NCBI GenBank assembly: GCA_022747635.1
Contig: JAKTNV010000023.1
Span: 6,233,848-6,297,847 of the forward strand
Source: Hetaerina americana
Lineage: Eukaryota > Arthropoda > Insecta > Odonata > Calopterygidae
DNA: 64,000 bases
Reading direction: 5' to 3'
The translations under genes were made by a program, and so were the position numbers. Within the stretch, counting starts at the first letter, position 1; each line of letters starts with the position of its first letter. Below the pieces are notes generated by a model, which was given only the letters and a program-made list of their open reading frames with translations, was not told the origin of the DNA and searched no databases. Shown one piece after another: positions 1 to 12,420 of the stretch.

Positions 1-1275
1 CGATTAATTAGGCATTGGAGGGTGAATTCGGATGGTCGTTTTCAGTGCGAAATGGGGAATGAAAGAAAAAGACATCCGCGTAAGAGTAGCTCAGAAGGAT
101 ATACAGAACTGGTCGGAAAAAATGTAAAATTTAGCCGAGACCACCTCGTCTTTGAGCGGCTCATTAAGTTGTTCATGGATGAGCCTCATCTTGTGGAGTA
201 AGAGCACTCAATTTAGCACCAAGAGCACTCACGCACTCCCTTCTTCGTGGAAAAAATTACACTTCCTCTTCATAGAGCCGGCGACACCTCGCACGCTTCT
301 CCAAGCAATGCCTTGCATGCGGAAACGAGAACATTTCGATCACGATGCAAATATTTGATTATCTACTTTAAATTTGTTTTATATCATTGGGTTTATAAAA
401 GTTTAATGGCGAAACAAAAACGTACAGTGGGAGTGTTTTTAGATACGTGGTTATCGTGCAAGACGATGATATTTGTGTACAGATTAGTTAGTCAGAAACT
501 GCCTGAATGAAGACCAAAGCGTAAATATTTACCTCTGTCGTATTAACCAACGATGAAATAATTATCATGAAATGCTAATTCATTTCCTCTCGTGAGATTA
601 AAGAACAAATAAGGCTCACTAACTGGAAGTCTATCTCTCAAATGAGCACGATTAATGGTACGTTGTCGCATCAAAGAAGGCGAATTTCTAATAGTGCATC
701 AAGGTCGTTAAATTCGATTCCACAACAGTAATTATTTCAAGTTTACTATTGTGCAAGTTTTTCTCACCTATTAGGTCTAAATCAATAGGAAAGGAATTAG
801 CAACTAATTATTCAAGTAAAATTGTTGGCGTTTCAAACTTTATTTTTCCTCAAAATATGCAATTGTTCTAGATTTTTTAAATAATATTTTTAACAGTAGG
901 TATGATAACATAAAAACATACATGCACTCAAAATGCCAAAACCAATTATTAGGGCTAACGAACAGCAGGTGTGGCGATGTACAATGTATTACCCCGTCAA
1001 TATCCCCCTATATTCTAGTTTGACATTTGCATCTACAGGTATATGCAACTAAATGAATTCCTTAATTCATAAATACTACGCCCACAATATGTCATTAAAT
1101 GAAATAAGATGTAATGCTAACATATATGAAGGTAGGCAATCTCACATTCCTGCTATTTATTTGCACCATGGGACCAACTGCTACAGATTACTCGTAGAGA
1201 TCACATTCCATTCCGCAGATCCAACTGAATTCCTAAAAGGATGATGGCACGGCCGCGTCACTCGTTTCAACTTGA
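1..1275. other. anonymous AT-rich non-coding DNA
   Basis: No open frame longer than about 90 codons and no recognisable domain, RNA gene or repeat. Composition is AT-rich with many short homopolymer runs. I see nothing that supports a gene here. Confidence 0.5.
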
Positions 1276-1900
1276 CGAGAAGTGTTCAGAAAATAACGGG
1301 AATTTTTAAATTTCGCTGGTTGCAGAGTCCGATTGTCAATTTGTATTATTATATTGGTAAGCATGCCAATAAAGTACGATAACATTTGCAGCTTTATTCA
1401 TTGTTTACTTTGCCTGTGGCAGCCGCCATGGTTAAACGTGTTTTTAGGAGCTCGGCGAGTTTCGTTCGTTAAAAAAATGAATCAAAGAACTTGTATCAAA
1501 TTTTTCGTATAAAACATTTTGTTCCAAAATTGTTGAATTTTGAACAAAAACAGGGGCGAATGGAAGTTGCTCAGGATTCACTAAATGAAGCCAACGACGA
1601 TGCAGAATCACTGAAACGTGTAATAACTGGTGTAGAAACGTGGGTTTACGGATATGACGTCGAAACTAAGGCTTCATACAAATTCGTTGATCCATTTTTT
1701 TTACCAAACGAACATCGCCGAGCTCATAAAAACCCGTCTAAACCTAAACGCGGCTGCCTCGGACAAAGCAAACAATCAATACAGCTGAACATTTTATCAT
1801 AATTTAGGGGCAGGCATACCAAAAGAATAAAAAAATTGACAATCGGATTCTCCAAACCCGCGAAATTGAAATATTCCCGTTATTTTCTGAACAAACCTCG
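1276..1900 (+). mobile_element. deleted mariner transposon with about 60-bp terminal inverted repeats
   Basis: The left end (about 1276-1340) and the reverse complement of the right end (about 1835-1900) match over some 60 bp. Both begin CGAG and share TGTTCAGAAAATAACGGGAA and then CCGATTGTCAATTT. The right end is followed by TA, the expected mariner target; the left flank reads GA, so that copy of the TA has probably mutated. Between the ends lies a fragment of a mariner transposase. At about 625 bp the element is half the usual 1.3 kb, so it is an internally deleted, non-autonomous relic. Confidence 0.9.
1476..1802 (+). pseudogene. mariner transposase fragment, catalytic Asp lost
   Basis: The frame opening at 1476 reads MNQRTCIKFFV and then hits a stop. 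In another frame the sequence resumes with HFVPKLLNFEQKQ and continues to the first catalytic block. The start of the helix-turn-helix region has therefore been joined by deletion to the middle of the transposase. The block that is normally GDETWVY reads GVETWVY here, so the first Asp of the DDD triad has been replaced by Val. The second and third catalytic blocks are missing. Its closest relative in the window is the minus-strand mariner near 38.1-39.1 kb, which has nearly the same VPxLLNFxQKQ block. It cannot encode an active enzyme. Confidence 0.88.
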
Positions 1901-2829
1901 TACGCGTACAGCGTTCACCTTCTGACCGTACAAGTCCCTGTTCCAATTCCGTCTCCGTGCGTATCATTTTTAGGGCATTAGATCTTTACTTCTCAAATCC
2001 AGCTTACAGTGGATTACATTGGGGGATGGGAGTCGTGGCCATTACGGGCAGTAGCTGATACCGGCAACATGTGGCTGATGGAGGCTAACAGTTTGGCAAA
2101 TGTGAAAAAATGACGGCTCCCAAGAGCGTCTTACCATGAGCGAAAAATAAAAGGGCTCCTCAGGGCCCCGAACTCTCCCCCCGCCCTCCATTCCGGAATT
2201 CCCTATTTGATTCCCATTTGCGGTACTTGATATTCACGGCGAATTCCCTGTTTCCCCGTTTCTCCCAGAGTTGGGCCATCACCAAACCCCAAACACATTC
2301 CTCACCGCCGCTCCCCGTCATACACCTCCGGTCCCCCCCCCCCCGATGCCCGCCCTCGGCGAGGCGAAGGCGTCGCAGCCAACTAGTGACTTCCGACGCT
2401 TCGTGGAGAGGCGCAGGGAGGTGGCAAAACAGTTGAGTCGTCGCATCCACACCGATCCAGAAACATTCGGGAATCTAAACACATGAACGTGATGAAATGA
2501 AAGGATAGCTTCTCCTTCCCCGTCCCCATACACCCCTCAGCGACATTCACTTCTATTGGTATTTATTTACTAGAGATGTGGTGGTACGATTTCATGCTTG
2601 GTGGTTTCGTTCTTTTCCGATTTCACCTGATTTCACCGATAACTGCAACCCTTAAATTGACAGTGATTCCATCAAAAGAATCTTTCGTTTCACTCGTTCT
2701 CTTCTTCCTTAAGCTCTCTCCAGCTTTTCCCACAAACCTCAACCTCTTTGCTTAGATTTTCCTTATTTTATTGTTCTCTTGAATCAATGTCATTTCCTTT
2801 GAGTATGTGTGTATGTGTATCCTTAATTG
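1901..2829. other. non-coding spacer with a C-rich patch
   Basis: About 2160-2440 is pyrimidine-rich, with a run of C at 2333-2344. This keeps small frames open on both strands but shows no domain. The rest is anonymous, turning T-rich toward the microsatellite at its right edge. Confidence 0.45.
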
Positions 2830-2888
2830 ATATATGTATATATATATATATGTATATGTATGTATATGTGGATGTATATGTGTATTAG
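2802..2888. repeat. TA/TG microsatellite at the 3' end of a LINE relic
   Basis: Alternating TATA, TGTA and TATG tracts, about 60-80 bp long. The tract abuts the point where the minus-strand LINE protein loses its reading frame (around 2885), so it may be the decayed tail of the LINE insertion or an expanded repeat at its truncation point. Confidence 0.85.
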
Positions 2889-3489
2889 CGTATTGTGTAG
2901 TTGGCGAAGAAAGGGGTTTGTTGGGACCTTTTTCTTTCCAGAAAATCGCATAACCTTTGTTTTATTAATATTGATTTTCATCCCGTACCTGTCGCACTGA
3001 ATTTCCAATTCACTAAGCAACGCTTGCAACCCCTTGGCTGACTGACAAACTAAAGCTTGCTCATCAGCGAACCTAACTGATTTTACGAATTCTCCGCCCA
3101 CTTTCATTCCTACCTCCAGTTCTTCCCATGCCTCTTTCATCATTTCCTCTACATACCGGTTGAACAGCAACGGTGATAATGGGCAACCCTGCATTACACC
3201 TCTTCCTAACACTGCCCATCCGGACTCCCCGTTCCGCACTCGCATCTGAGCAGTCTGAGACATGTACAGGTTGCGGATTAGCAATTCCCTCAAATCTATT
3301 CCTATTTTCTTTAATATAATCATTAGTTTTCCCCAATTCACTCTATCAAAAGTTGTTTCGAAATCTAAGAAACAGTCAAATACCTCCTGGTTGTATTTTA
3401 TATTCCTCTCGATTAATAATCTCATAACTGCAATGGCATCACGCGTACTTCTCCCCTTCCTAAACCCAAACTGTTCATCCCCTAAGTAG
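2885..3489 (-). pseudogene. LINE reverse transcriptase palm fragment
   Basis: The frame is continuous for about 200 codons. It begins with the fingers motif GDEQFGFRKGRSTRDAI (reading from about 3483 down), followed by palm block A as CFLDFETTFDRVNW. It continues through MQGCPLSPLLFN (block B) to VRFADEQALV (block C). The catalytic block C is normally FADD; here it is FADE, so the second metal-binding Asp has been lost. Block A reads ETTFD where EKAFD or similar is usual. The match ends at FSGKKKVPTN, after which the frame runs into the TA repeat. It is an RT relic rather than a working enzyme. Confidence 0.88.
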
Positions 3490-4004
3490 TCATTTGCCCT
3501 ACTCCCTATCCTTTTGTTTATGATCCTTAGAACAACTTAAGCTGCGTGGGATATCAAACTTATTGTCCCGTAGTCCTCACATGATAAAGCCTTTACGTTT
3601 TTCGGAATAAGAACTAAAACTGATCTCACAAATCTTCCGGCCAGATTCCTTCCTCATAGATACTACGAATCAGCCCATCTTCCTCCCACATTTTCCTAAG
3701 CATTTTAAAAGTTCCACGGGAATGTTATCCACCCCCACGGCCTTATTTAGTTTCATCTCCCTTAATGCCCTTTCTATTTCATCGTCGAGTATGTCTGGAC
3801 CTTAGCTATCTTTCTCTACGTCATGTTCCTTTTCTATGTCTAACTTTGTTGGTCTAAGTTCTTTACTATATAGTTCTTCTATATATTCTTGTTCTTCCAT
3901 CTCTCTTGAATCTTTCCTATGTCAACTATTACCTTACCCGCCTTATCTCTAACTGTTAGCATAGATCTCCCTTTCTTACTTCCCGATAAAGATTTAACTT
4001 TGCT

Positions 4005-4484
4005 CTACAGCGCACCGATTTCACCCTTCCTCGTCAGACTTTCCATATCCTCGCACAGCGTCTTCCACCATACTTCTTTTGCTTTATTTGTTACCCGCCT
4101 CAATTTATTGTTCAATTCTTTGTACTTCATTTTGCCTAATTCTGTATTTATATTCTTCCATTTTCGCCACTCATCCATCTTTGTAATCATCTCATTCGTG
4201 ATCCATGGTTTCCTAGTGCTTTTCGCATTAACGGTTCCAATAGTGTCTTTTGCGGCTTTAGACAACCCTTTCTTGATACTTTCCCATTTTTCTTCGATAG
4301 TGCTTCGCTCTTTACCATCCTCCATGATTTCCTCTACGGCCTTTTTGTACTCCTTCCTTTTCAAACCATTTAATGCTTCTACATTCCAATTTCTAACCTG
4401 CCGCCCCTGCCTTATCTTTTTGAAACGGACGCTATATTTCATAACAACTAAATTGTGATAGCTGATACCTTTCTGAGTCACCAT
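4005..4484 (-). pseudogene. LINE polyprotein linker between endonuclease and RT
   Basis: An open frame of 159 codons, highly charged. It contains RKPWITNEMITKMDEWRKWK and then KYKELNNKLRRVTNKAKEVW, a pattern common in insect LINE ORF2 proteins just before the RT domain. The start is arbitrary because the protein should extend further upstream (toward higher coordinates), but no endonuclease is visible there. It lies in line with the RT fragment at 2885-3489 on the same strand. Confidence 0.75.
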
Positions 4485-6010
4485 CGCACCTCTGCAGATG
4501 AGCTTTCAAAACCTGCGCAACGGTCGAAGTCCGTATATATTTCAAGAATATATAGCCTCAATTCCTTTGGGGGAGGCGATCGACAGCCAAGGTCATTTGC
4601 GCCGCTTGGGATGGATGGGAAATGAGGAAGGGTGGGGAGAAACTCGGCGTCCAAACTGTAAACGAAAGGCACCAAGGGATCCGCAGAGTATTGTCCCATC
4701 CGACCTTCTTTGCCTGCAGGCATCTTAAATCAACACTTCATGAACTTACATCCCTATATATTCTTTATTTACATATGTATATAATTAAGTATTGAATCAC
4801 ATTTATAAATGCATTAAATATTGAAATTAAATTCCCATTAGTATAAGCTTTCAAATCCAAAGTTTTACAGCGAAGGGTTCTGCGATTGGAATCTCCCGGA
4901 AATGGCGAACTGCTCCCGCATCAGATTCAAATCGCGCCATAGCTTATAAGTTATCAACTCTTCATTAATTTGGCCCTATTCTCGAGACTTCTAGTCAGCA
5001 TGTAATTCGTTTAAAATGTATATTGTAGACCCTAAATAAATGATGTAGTATACTTATGACTATAGTTAACATGAGGATCCTCAGGCAATCACTCCCTCAG
5101 AATAATGAAATGCATTATCCGAAGGTAGTATTTATCACGCGAGGCTCGAGGAAGCGATGAAATAAGCACGGGAAATGCTTACGTTCCCATTTCTGAAACG
5201 TGACTTTCCTCAAGCTTTGCCCCGACGAACGCGAGAAATGATTACATAAGCGGCAGCCGGAGACACTTAGGATACGACATTCGAATTCGCATTCGGGAGT
5301 AAATCACAGAAACAAGACTAGTGCGACGGCAATACTGTTTCTCGCTAGTGTTTTGGTCAACAAATTACAATTTTCTCAGGGTTTTTGCGGAGTAGTTTTT
5401 AAGTGCGATTGTGTTTTATCTGCCTTTTGGATTATTCCGCATAAGAAATATTTCCACTGCAATGGCTTGGTCTCTATAATAAAACGCACAGCAGAAAAAT
5501 CCTATGGAGAAAAAAATGTATGGCAACAAATCTGGGTGGCCAGAATTAATAAGGTTGGGCTACCGGGAGTGTTTCCCAGCGATTATGTGGACTAGGCGTT
5601 TGCTAAGCGGTCAAAGATGGACCACTTGCGCTGAAATGCCGTAACTTTAATGAGAATACTGATAGTTTAAGAGGACTGAAGCCGGTTAGTTTTTAGGAAA
5701 TGGTAGAATGAATGCTGGGAAAAACTACTTCAAATACGGGAAGTTTAAGTCTTGGCAACCGGTTTAGATACGTGTACATTACTCATGCACTTGTACAAGA
5801 GCAAATACTAAATTTTATTAGGATATATTTTCACATCATAAAAAATTCTATTCATACCACTGTTTAACCTCGTATTCACCAGAATAAAGGCTTAATTAAG
5901 TATACTCGTGCATACACTGATGCATACTTCGCCCATACATCCATACCACTCAGCATGGAGGTAATATTTTCCTTCAGCATAGGCAGAGTTAAAATAACGC
6001 ATTACTTAAC
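4485..6010. other. non-coding spacer with one SH3-like short frame
   Basis: AT-rich, anonymous. The only item of note is a frame ending at 5595 whose last 20 codons resemble the end of an SH3 domain (see findings). No other domain or repeat is recognised. Confidence 0.4.
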
Positions 6011-6014
6011 GTAA

Positions 6015-6260
6015 CGAAAGGAAACTTATATTAGCTTGTTCGTGAAGTTCTTCTGCACTGACCTGCTATTCTGGCTTACTTTCAACTCTATGATATCCAA
6101 AACTTTCTTCGTACGCGCCATTCCATTCGAATCAGCCCAAACTTTCTCCGCGGACCCCAAGTGACTCTAATATTTTCTCTCGACATGACAAAACCAGCTC
6201 AGCAAAATTAACTCGTACTTGCCGATGGACGGTTCATCCACTACATCCTTACCCATTCAG
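6015..6260 (-). pseudogene. possible decayed LINE C-terminal fragment
   Basis: On the minus strand a frame reads KYELILLSWFCHVERKY, then after a stop ARTKKVLDIIELKVSQNSR. This resembles the LRWFGHVERM...KKVL signature near the C-terminus of many insect LINE ORF2 proteins. The match is short, interrupted by a stop and unsupported by a second copy in the window, so it is tentative. Confidence 0.3.
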
Positions 6261-9218
6261 AGCTGACCCACTCATTCCTCTTCTTACATCTGCTGTTTTC
6301 TCCAAACACACCCTCAAGTACCCCATAGCCATCCAAAGTATTCCATTTTTATGCTTACTATCTTCAAATGACTTGCGTGTACAGCATCCAAAGAATTATC
6401 TAATAGTACCCCTACCCATCAACTACCGGTCACCCTAGGTTCACACAAGCCGCGTAATTTTTCAGGTACCACATCTTCCTGGTTAAACACATGCGGCTTC
6501 GGGAAAAGCCGGCACTTCCAGCGTGTGCAAATTCACAGGCCGAAGGGATTCGAACGAAGCGAGCTCCTCCGACACCTTTAAATAACCATTGGGTCGAATT
6601 TTGCGGTTTGGTTTGGCAATCCGCGAAGTATCGCTTCCAACACAAGTCTATAAACCTTTCACCCTCCGGCCGTGGGGCGCACTATTTCTGCTTTCGTCCG
6701 ATCCGCACGCGACTCCTCAGCTGCGGAGACGCGGTTCACCCAAGAGCCGCCAACCACCGTCGGGCATCCTCGTTCATTCGGTTGGGATGGCGGCCGACGC
6801 GACCGAAGGAGAGCCCCCTAGCCGAGGATCTGCACCCCGGTGCACAGTTCGGCTCTACGCTTAGCCATTCGTGGACTCACTCTGCACAGGTGGCCCGTGG
6901 GAAATGGAGCGCCGAGGTTGTGCGACACGGGGGCATTCTCTCCCGGGAGAATTAGCCAACAGCTGCTTACTCCTCCCCGAGACAGTGCGCGCACTTAAGC
7001 AGCTGTGCCGCTATTTATCTCCCAGGCCGAGAGCATGAGAGAGGGGTGCCACACCCCCAGCCCCCGTCGCCCATGAATGACGCCGGACGCGTTCGCTGAA
7101 GCTTGGCCTATTGTCCCACGAAATTTCAAGTGTTTATGAAGTGGATACGAGCATCTGAAGTATTTTTAGTTCGGGAGTAACAAGGAACATAGGCACCGGT
7201 TCAAGTAGTCAAGGTGGCTATTTCACAGGAATCTTTCCGGAGATGCCGCCGCCAAATTTAATTTAGAAAATGATACTCGTGGTGGAATAGAACATCAGAT
7301 GGACCAATGCCACTCGTGCGATTTCCGCACAAACCCACGTGAGGATTCTTCATCGAGTACGAGGTATCAGACGCGTTGGAACAATAAAAAGTTACGTTCC
7401 TCAATAGTATTCATCCGGAAAGTAACAACCTTCCCTTAACTTCTCTCAAACTCTCGTCATAACCTACATTCCTCTAAATCCACAATTTACCCTGCAATCT
7501 CGCTTAAACTAGTAAACCATTTAGACTCCATATAAATCCTAGCACCAACTGCCAATCAAAAACTGCAATAGATGATTATTCCATAAATCTTAACTGTATC
7601 ATTTTTACGGAACTGATGCATATTTTTATTTTTAAATGCGACAAAACAGTACATAATGCAAATAGGAAAGGTGGGAATTAATGAGGTTAAGCCGGAATTG
7701 GGGGAAATGACTAATTTTTAACGTCGAGTCCAGAGAAAACTGAGAATTGGGAACTTTCAGGACGTGAAATGTACCCACATTCAAGGAAATAGGTCTCATT
7801 ATGTCCATAGTTCCCCTCCCGTCTGGCTCCCCAACGACCGAACCGCTGGCGTTCGCCGAACGCCCACGGCCGAGGCCGGAACCCGCATCGGCCACCATCG
7901 AGTCGGCAAGTGGGCTTGTCGCTTACCTGAAGCCCATCCAATAATATTTTATTCTCTTACAAATTATAGTGCATTAGCTTTCGTTTCTTTTTCGGGTTTG
8001 AGAAATATTAGCTGGTGGGCGGAGATGTTATATTTCACTCGCTAGACATCATTTAGAATATGCAGCTCAGTAAATAGGATCCCTATGAAGTTGGATTGAT
8101 TGCCGAATCGGAAAGCGAGCAGCGCAGAGGAGCTGGATTTGTGAAACGTAGTTATGACAAACTGTGCAGCGTATTAAATTTATTTAAGGTTCTAGGTTGG
8201 GAATCACTCACGGAAAGAAGGCTAAATTAAAGATTAAATCTCTTGCATTAATTGGAAGAATGTCTCTATCTAGCAAGTCCCCATCGTAGTAAGGTACGAG
8301 AGAGCATATCAATGAATTCGAGAGACTGTGCAGAACAGATATACTTAAGATGCCATTTTTCCCAAGAACGATAAGGTATCAGAATAAAATAACGTTTGTC
8401 CGACGTCGCTAGGAGGGAAAGGTGTTCTGGGACAAGGGTAGTATAGTAAGTAGTATTTTTCCAAAGTCAAGGGTCCCAGAAATGGAGTAGGAGCCCAGCT
8501 CCCCTAGCGACTCTGCAATCTGAATCTGATTACTCTTTTGCGTGTGTGCGTGTGGGTATATATTTTTTCAGGCACTTTTTCAAAACCTCTCTCAGACAAC
8601 CTAATTTAAGATGATTTGGCATTCTGATATAATGATTAAAGCATTCTTTCTTCATTCACTCAATTATTCATTGGTTCACCATTCATGGCTTTTCTCTCGC
8701 CGGCGAGTGGGTTACTCGGAAACGGTTGAAGAATTCGGTTGCTGACCGATTCTCCGGTTCTCTCCAAGCAAACACGCCCACGAAAAATCCAAACTGTGAG
8801 CTTTTTGCGCAGCATGACTTCTGGGAAACCGCAGTCGATACCGGGAAAGGAAGTGGCCCCCCCTACCCTTCATTCGTTAATTTTAGACCCCGTCGGACGC
8901 CGCGCAAGAAGAGTATTACCTTCGGACATCGATTCAAACTCCAAGTCAATTATTCCCCCTGCAGATGCTCCGTATTTAATAACCGTTCCACAGTTGTACT
9001 TTTACAGGGGACGTCGTGCCTGTATGAGCGCCAAACTAAGGAGCTGTGGTTCCCCTGATCTTCAAACCCGTAACTGTTCAAGGAAATACTGTTTGGTGAA
9101 GTGTCGCGTCTTTTGAAATCGAAGGAAGATACATCTGGAAAATGAGAATTTGAAACAGAAATCTGAAATTTGGTAGGTAAGTAACTGGAAGTCTTTCTGC
9201 TGGCAACCACGAGTTTTT
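6261..9218. other. non-coding spacer with a GC-rich patch
   Basis: GC rises at about 6680-7090, with many CpG, and again at 7800-7920; the rest is AT-rich. Short frames in the GC patches have no domains. A candidate B-box-like word on the minus strand near 6545-6556 is too isolated to call a tRNA or SINE. Confidence 0.4.
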
Positions 9219-9450
9219 CAATTGCTTCAGGCTCAACTTCGTAGAAGTTCATGTTCATTAAATGAAGAACGCAATGTATATTTCCACTGTTCTTTATTTT
9301 CTTACAATTAGTAACCCCTCTCCCTCATGAAAGGTAGATAAATGGACCGCAACTTGATTCATTTATGCCTGATGATGACGCCTAAGCGTTGAAACTAGTC
9401 GTACGAAAATAAAGATCAGCGGAAATATACCTTGTGTTCTTCATTTCATG
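9219..9450 (+). mobile_element. short palindromic insertion with hammerhead-like core and 14-bp target-site duplication
   Basis: The 14-mer AACCACGAGTTTTT occurs at 9205-9218 and again at 9451-9464, exactly flanking this 232-bp segment, as expected for a target-site duplication. Inside, a unique stretch of about 35 nt is followed by an inverted repeat: 9254-9302 pairs with about 9405-9452 with a few mismatches. Between the arms is a sequence resembling a hammerhead ribozyme. There is no coding capacity. The layout recalls Penelope-like element terminal repeats and the derived non-autonomous 'retrozymes'; the family assignment is an inference. Confidence 0.75.
9362..9407 (+). ncRNA. hammerhead-ribozyme-like motif
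   Basis: CTGATGA (9369-9375) is followed after one extra base by a stem GACGC/GCGTT (9377-9381 with 9386-9390, loop CTAA), then GAAAC and TAGTC ending at 9400. This fits the hammerhead order CUGANGA, stem II, GAAA, a tiny stem III and a C at the cleavage position. Bases after 9400 can pair imperfectly with those before 9369 as stem I. The extra base after CTGATGA departs from the textbook core, so self-cleavage is not assured. Confidence 0.5.
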
Positions 9451-9464
9451 AACCACGAGTTTTT

Positions 9465-12420
9465 ATTTACGCGCCTATTATATTGGAAAGAAGGCTGTAA
9501 AAAAGCTGATGATTTAATCAATTCAGTCATGATTTTTGTAATGGTGAGGTTCCACTGATCCTTGCCAAATGTTCACATGTGCCACTGCAGGTACTCGAGA
9601 GACCCGGAGCGTGGAGATCGCAAACCAACAGCCAACCATTTAAATCACCGGCTTCACCCACGCGGATCATCCTTCTTGGGATTCATGAAAGGGTAAGAAC
9701 ATTTCCTCAAAGCGAAAATTACTTTAACTTGAAATAATTCTCGAAGTACTCCAAAATTCTAGGACTACAGACCGGTTCTTTAACCAGGCAAACGCCGCCA
9801 GGGATTGTGTTTTTTGTCCTTAAGAATTACAAAAACAATCGTGAAATCATCGCATAACAACACAAATAGTTCACTGAAGAGTTATTAAATCTTAACTTTA
9901 AACGTTCGTAATTCCCATTAGAAACTGTATATTTCCCTAGAGAAAAGAAGGCACGCCACTCGTTGCGGGTTTCGAATTAAACTATCTCCGCGAAATTTGA
10001 TTTTTACCGAATTATCATTTCCATGCCAATAAAAAAATTTTATTCCACGAATAATTAATTCATAAATACATAAGATGTGTGCTTAGTAAAATTTAATTGA
10101 ACACTTGTCAGCGTGACTCGGCCGATAAACTTTTATTCTAACTCCCGCGCGGCAGGCGACCGTGGCAGTAGCGCCCGTAGACATCCGGCCATTGAGTGAC
10201 CGCAGTCAATCGAGCCGTACCTTTGACACCATTACTGCACCCAATATCTACATAAAATAATATTGGATGTGGTTTATGCGATGCGCTCCCACCATTTTGA
10301 AAAGCGCCTTCGCCTGGAAATTCCCAAATAGCTATAGTAGGAATTCAGTCATTGTATTTCTCCAAAGGGCTCTTCCACAAGAACTGACAGGAATGGATCT
10401 TCAGGAGACAGACAGTGCATAGCCGAAATACTGCTCGGGATCCGAGACTCTTTTTAGGGGGAAACTGAAAGACACCTCGGGGTAGGGAGACGGAAAAACA
10501 GTGGAGGAAGGCACTTTTACAATTCGTCCTTCTTCCTAATCTAAGCCTTCCCTTACCACATAAAAGAAAGAAATTTAGTGAAACTAAACAGACATTGTCA
10601 ATCGACTAGTCATCAATTCACATAGTATGTCAAAAGAAAAGCAATAAATTTCGAGGAAATAAGATGGGTAAGTTGGACAAAATAACAACAAATATAAAAC
10701 AGTAATATAAATAACAGTTCATTTCAATATAAATCTATGCATTTCAGTGGTTATAACTGAGTTTCCTTCAAACTTCATTATCTGAAATCAAACCTTTGAA
10801 GAGTATTGATAAAAGAAGAAAGACGCTGAGCCTCTGGTGCCTCACATCTACTAAATCTCACTCCTCAAGCTGCTTCTGAGGCGGATTGGTTAGCTATGAT
10901 TGATTAATATCTGTTACCATACTTCTTGATTACCGACAACCTGGGACCTTTTCAAATCGAGATGCCCGAAATTTTTTACACAAAGTTTCCTACGGTTGCG
11001 GTTATGAAGTGTACAAAGCAAACTACATTCCGCACGATTCGGCGGTATTTTCCACTTGATTTCTCATAATTAACTCTCCTCACACCAGCAGTGCCATCGG
11101 CACTATAATTGTGTCCTCCGTGTCAGCGTCACTTTTCGACCGTTGGCATTCATCGCGTTCGCGTCTTGCATTTCCAGCGTCTCTCGATTAAGTCTTTTCA
11201 ATAATAATGTGACTCTTTCAGTTCGTCCATTAAGAGCCGTCACGAAACGGCCATTTTTCATCCCTATCCCACTTGACTATGAAATGTTTTCCTTCTGCGA
11301 AGAGTGCCAAAGTCACTGTGCGTATTCAAGACGAAGCCTCGCCATCAACTTTTTACATCAAATACTTTCACACTACGTTCGAAGAACTTATTTTTTAAAT
11401 GCAGCTCTAGTGATGCCCACAATTTGCTGTTTAGATACCAATTCCGACTTTAGTGCGACATAAATTCGCCCTTTTTGCGTCTACTCCTCCGAGTCATGCA
11501 AGCGCCCATGGATTCGCATGAATTTACTAGCGGTCCATAATTAATTGGAGTGGAGGCACCGGCCCCAGGCACTAAGCACTAACTTTGCTGGCATCACTAC
11601 GAAGAATAGATCGCTACCAAGAGAGGTTCACCTAAGTGGGCCGAGATCATCAATTTACTTTCCCTAAGGAAAAAAAAGCACGGTGCCTTTCCATTACCGC
11701 GTCGACAACAAAATAGCTCGCCAAAATTCGCGATACCGGTTTAATTGAGTGAAAGGAAACTTTTTCCTGTTGCCTTCATCGGAATCGGCGGAAGAGATTT
11801 ATTGATAGAGATTTTTGTGCTATTCAAGTTCCACGAATAACAGGTGCACGTTGGAGAGCTTAAAGGTACTTCAAATTTGCGAGCGTACAGCAATCGAGGG
11901 TTTCGGGTCATGCAGGGCAGAGCCAAAACTGAAATTGTCGGAGCGTACACAGCTGCTTCTCGAGACGACGGCAAATATATTCAAGGCAGTCTGGTGAAAA
12001 ACCAATGGAAATCCAAAGCAAAAGAAGTTAACACATTTGAAACAATATTAAGATCATAGTGATACCGTCGATGCACCGTGTACATGCGGGATACTTAAAA
12101 ACTGATCGCATTAATGCTCGCAATGCGCCTCCCTTCCCCAACAGGAGCGAATCGGTGGATATTTTCGTTTGGCGGGAGAGCGCAAGGTCGCTGGGAGCAT
12201 CGGTGTCCACGTGACGCTGGAATCGAGGGAATGGACATTGCTGATTGGAACTTTCCATTTGAGGAGAACCACGCGTGAGTCATTGAGAAAGCTATTCCTC
12301 GTTGCTCCCTGTGAAACTTTTACACTCTATTTCCATATATTACAGTTCATGTGGTCACTGCCTCAGTTAGTACTTAGCTTATGACGACCAGTGCACCCAC
12401 GAAACAAAGAATCCTTCACG
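9465..12420. other. anonymous non-coding DNA
   Basis: AT-rich with scattered short frames under 110 codons and no domain, tRNA or repeat that I can recognise. The frame at 11143-11463 has no recognisable signature. Confidence 0.45.

Larger units (their letters stand above)
2885..4484 (-). mobile_element. non-LTR retrotransposon (LINE) fragment, 5'- and 3'-truncated
   Basis: Read on the minus strand, this 1.6-kb stretch carries consecutive parts of one LINE polyprotein in several frames. The region between endonuclease and reverse transcriptase (RT) comes first (4484-4005). The RT N-terminal part, with stops, follows (about 3990-3430), then the RT palm (3425-2890). The second LINE fragment in the window (54.5-55.0 kb) overlaps it in the RT N-terminal segment (about 3660-3500 here), which confirms a repeat family. 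The endonuclease and the C-terminal part are missing. The clade (CR1, Jockey, R1 or other) cannot be fixed without an alignment. Confidence 0.85.

Noticed and set aside
3919..4458. 179-codon plus-strand frame
   Set aside because: Shadow of the minus-strand LINE protein.
6540..6560. B-box-like word on minus strand
   Set aside because: Isolated; surrounding sequence forms no tRNA fold or known SINE tail.
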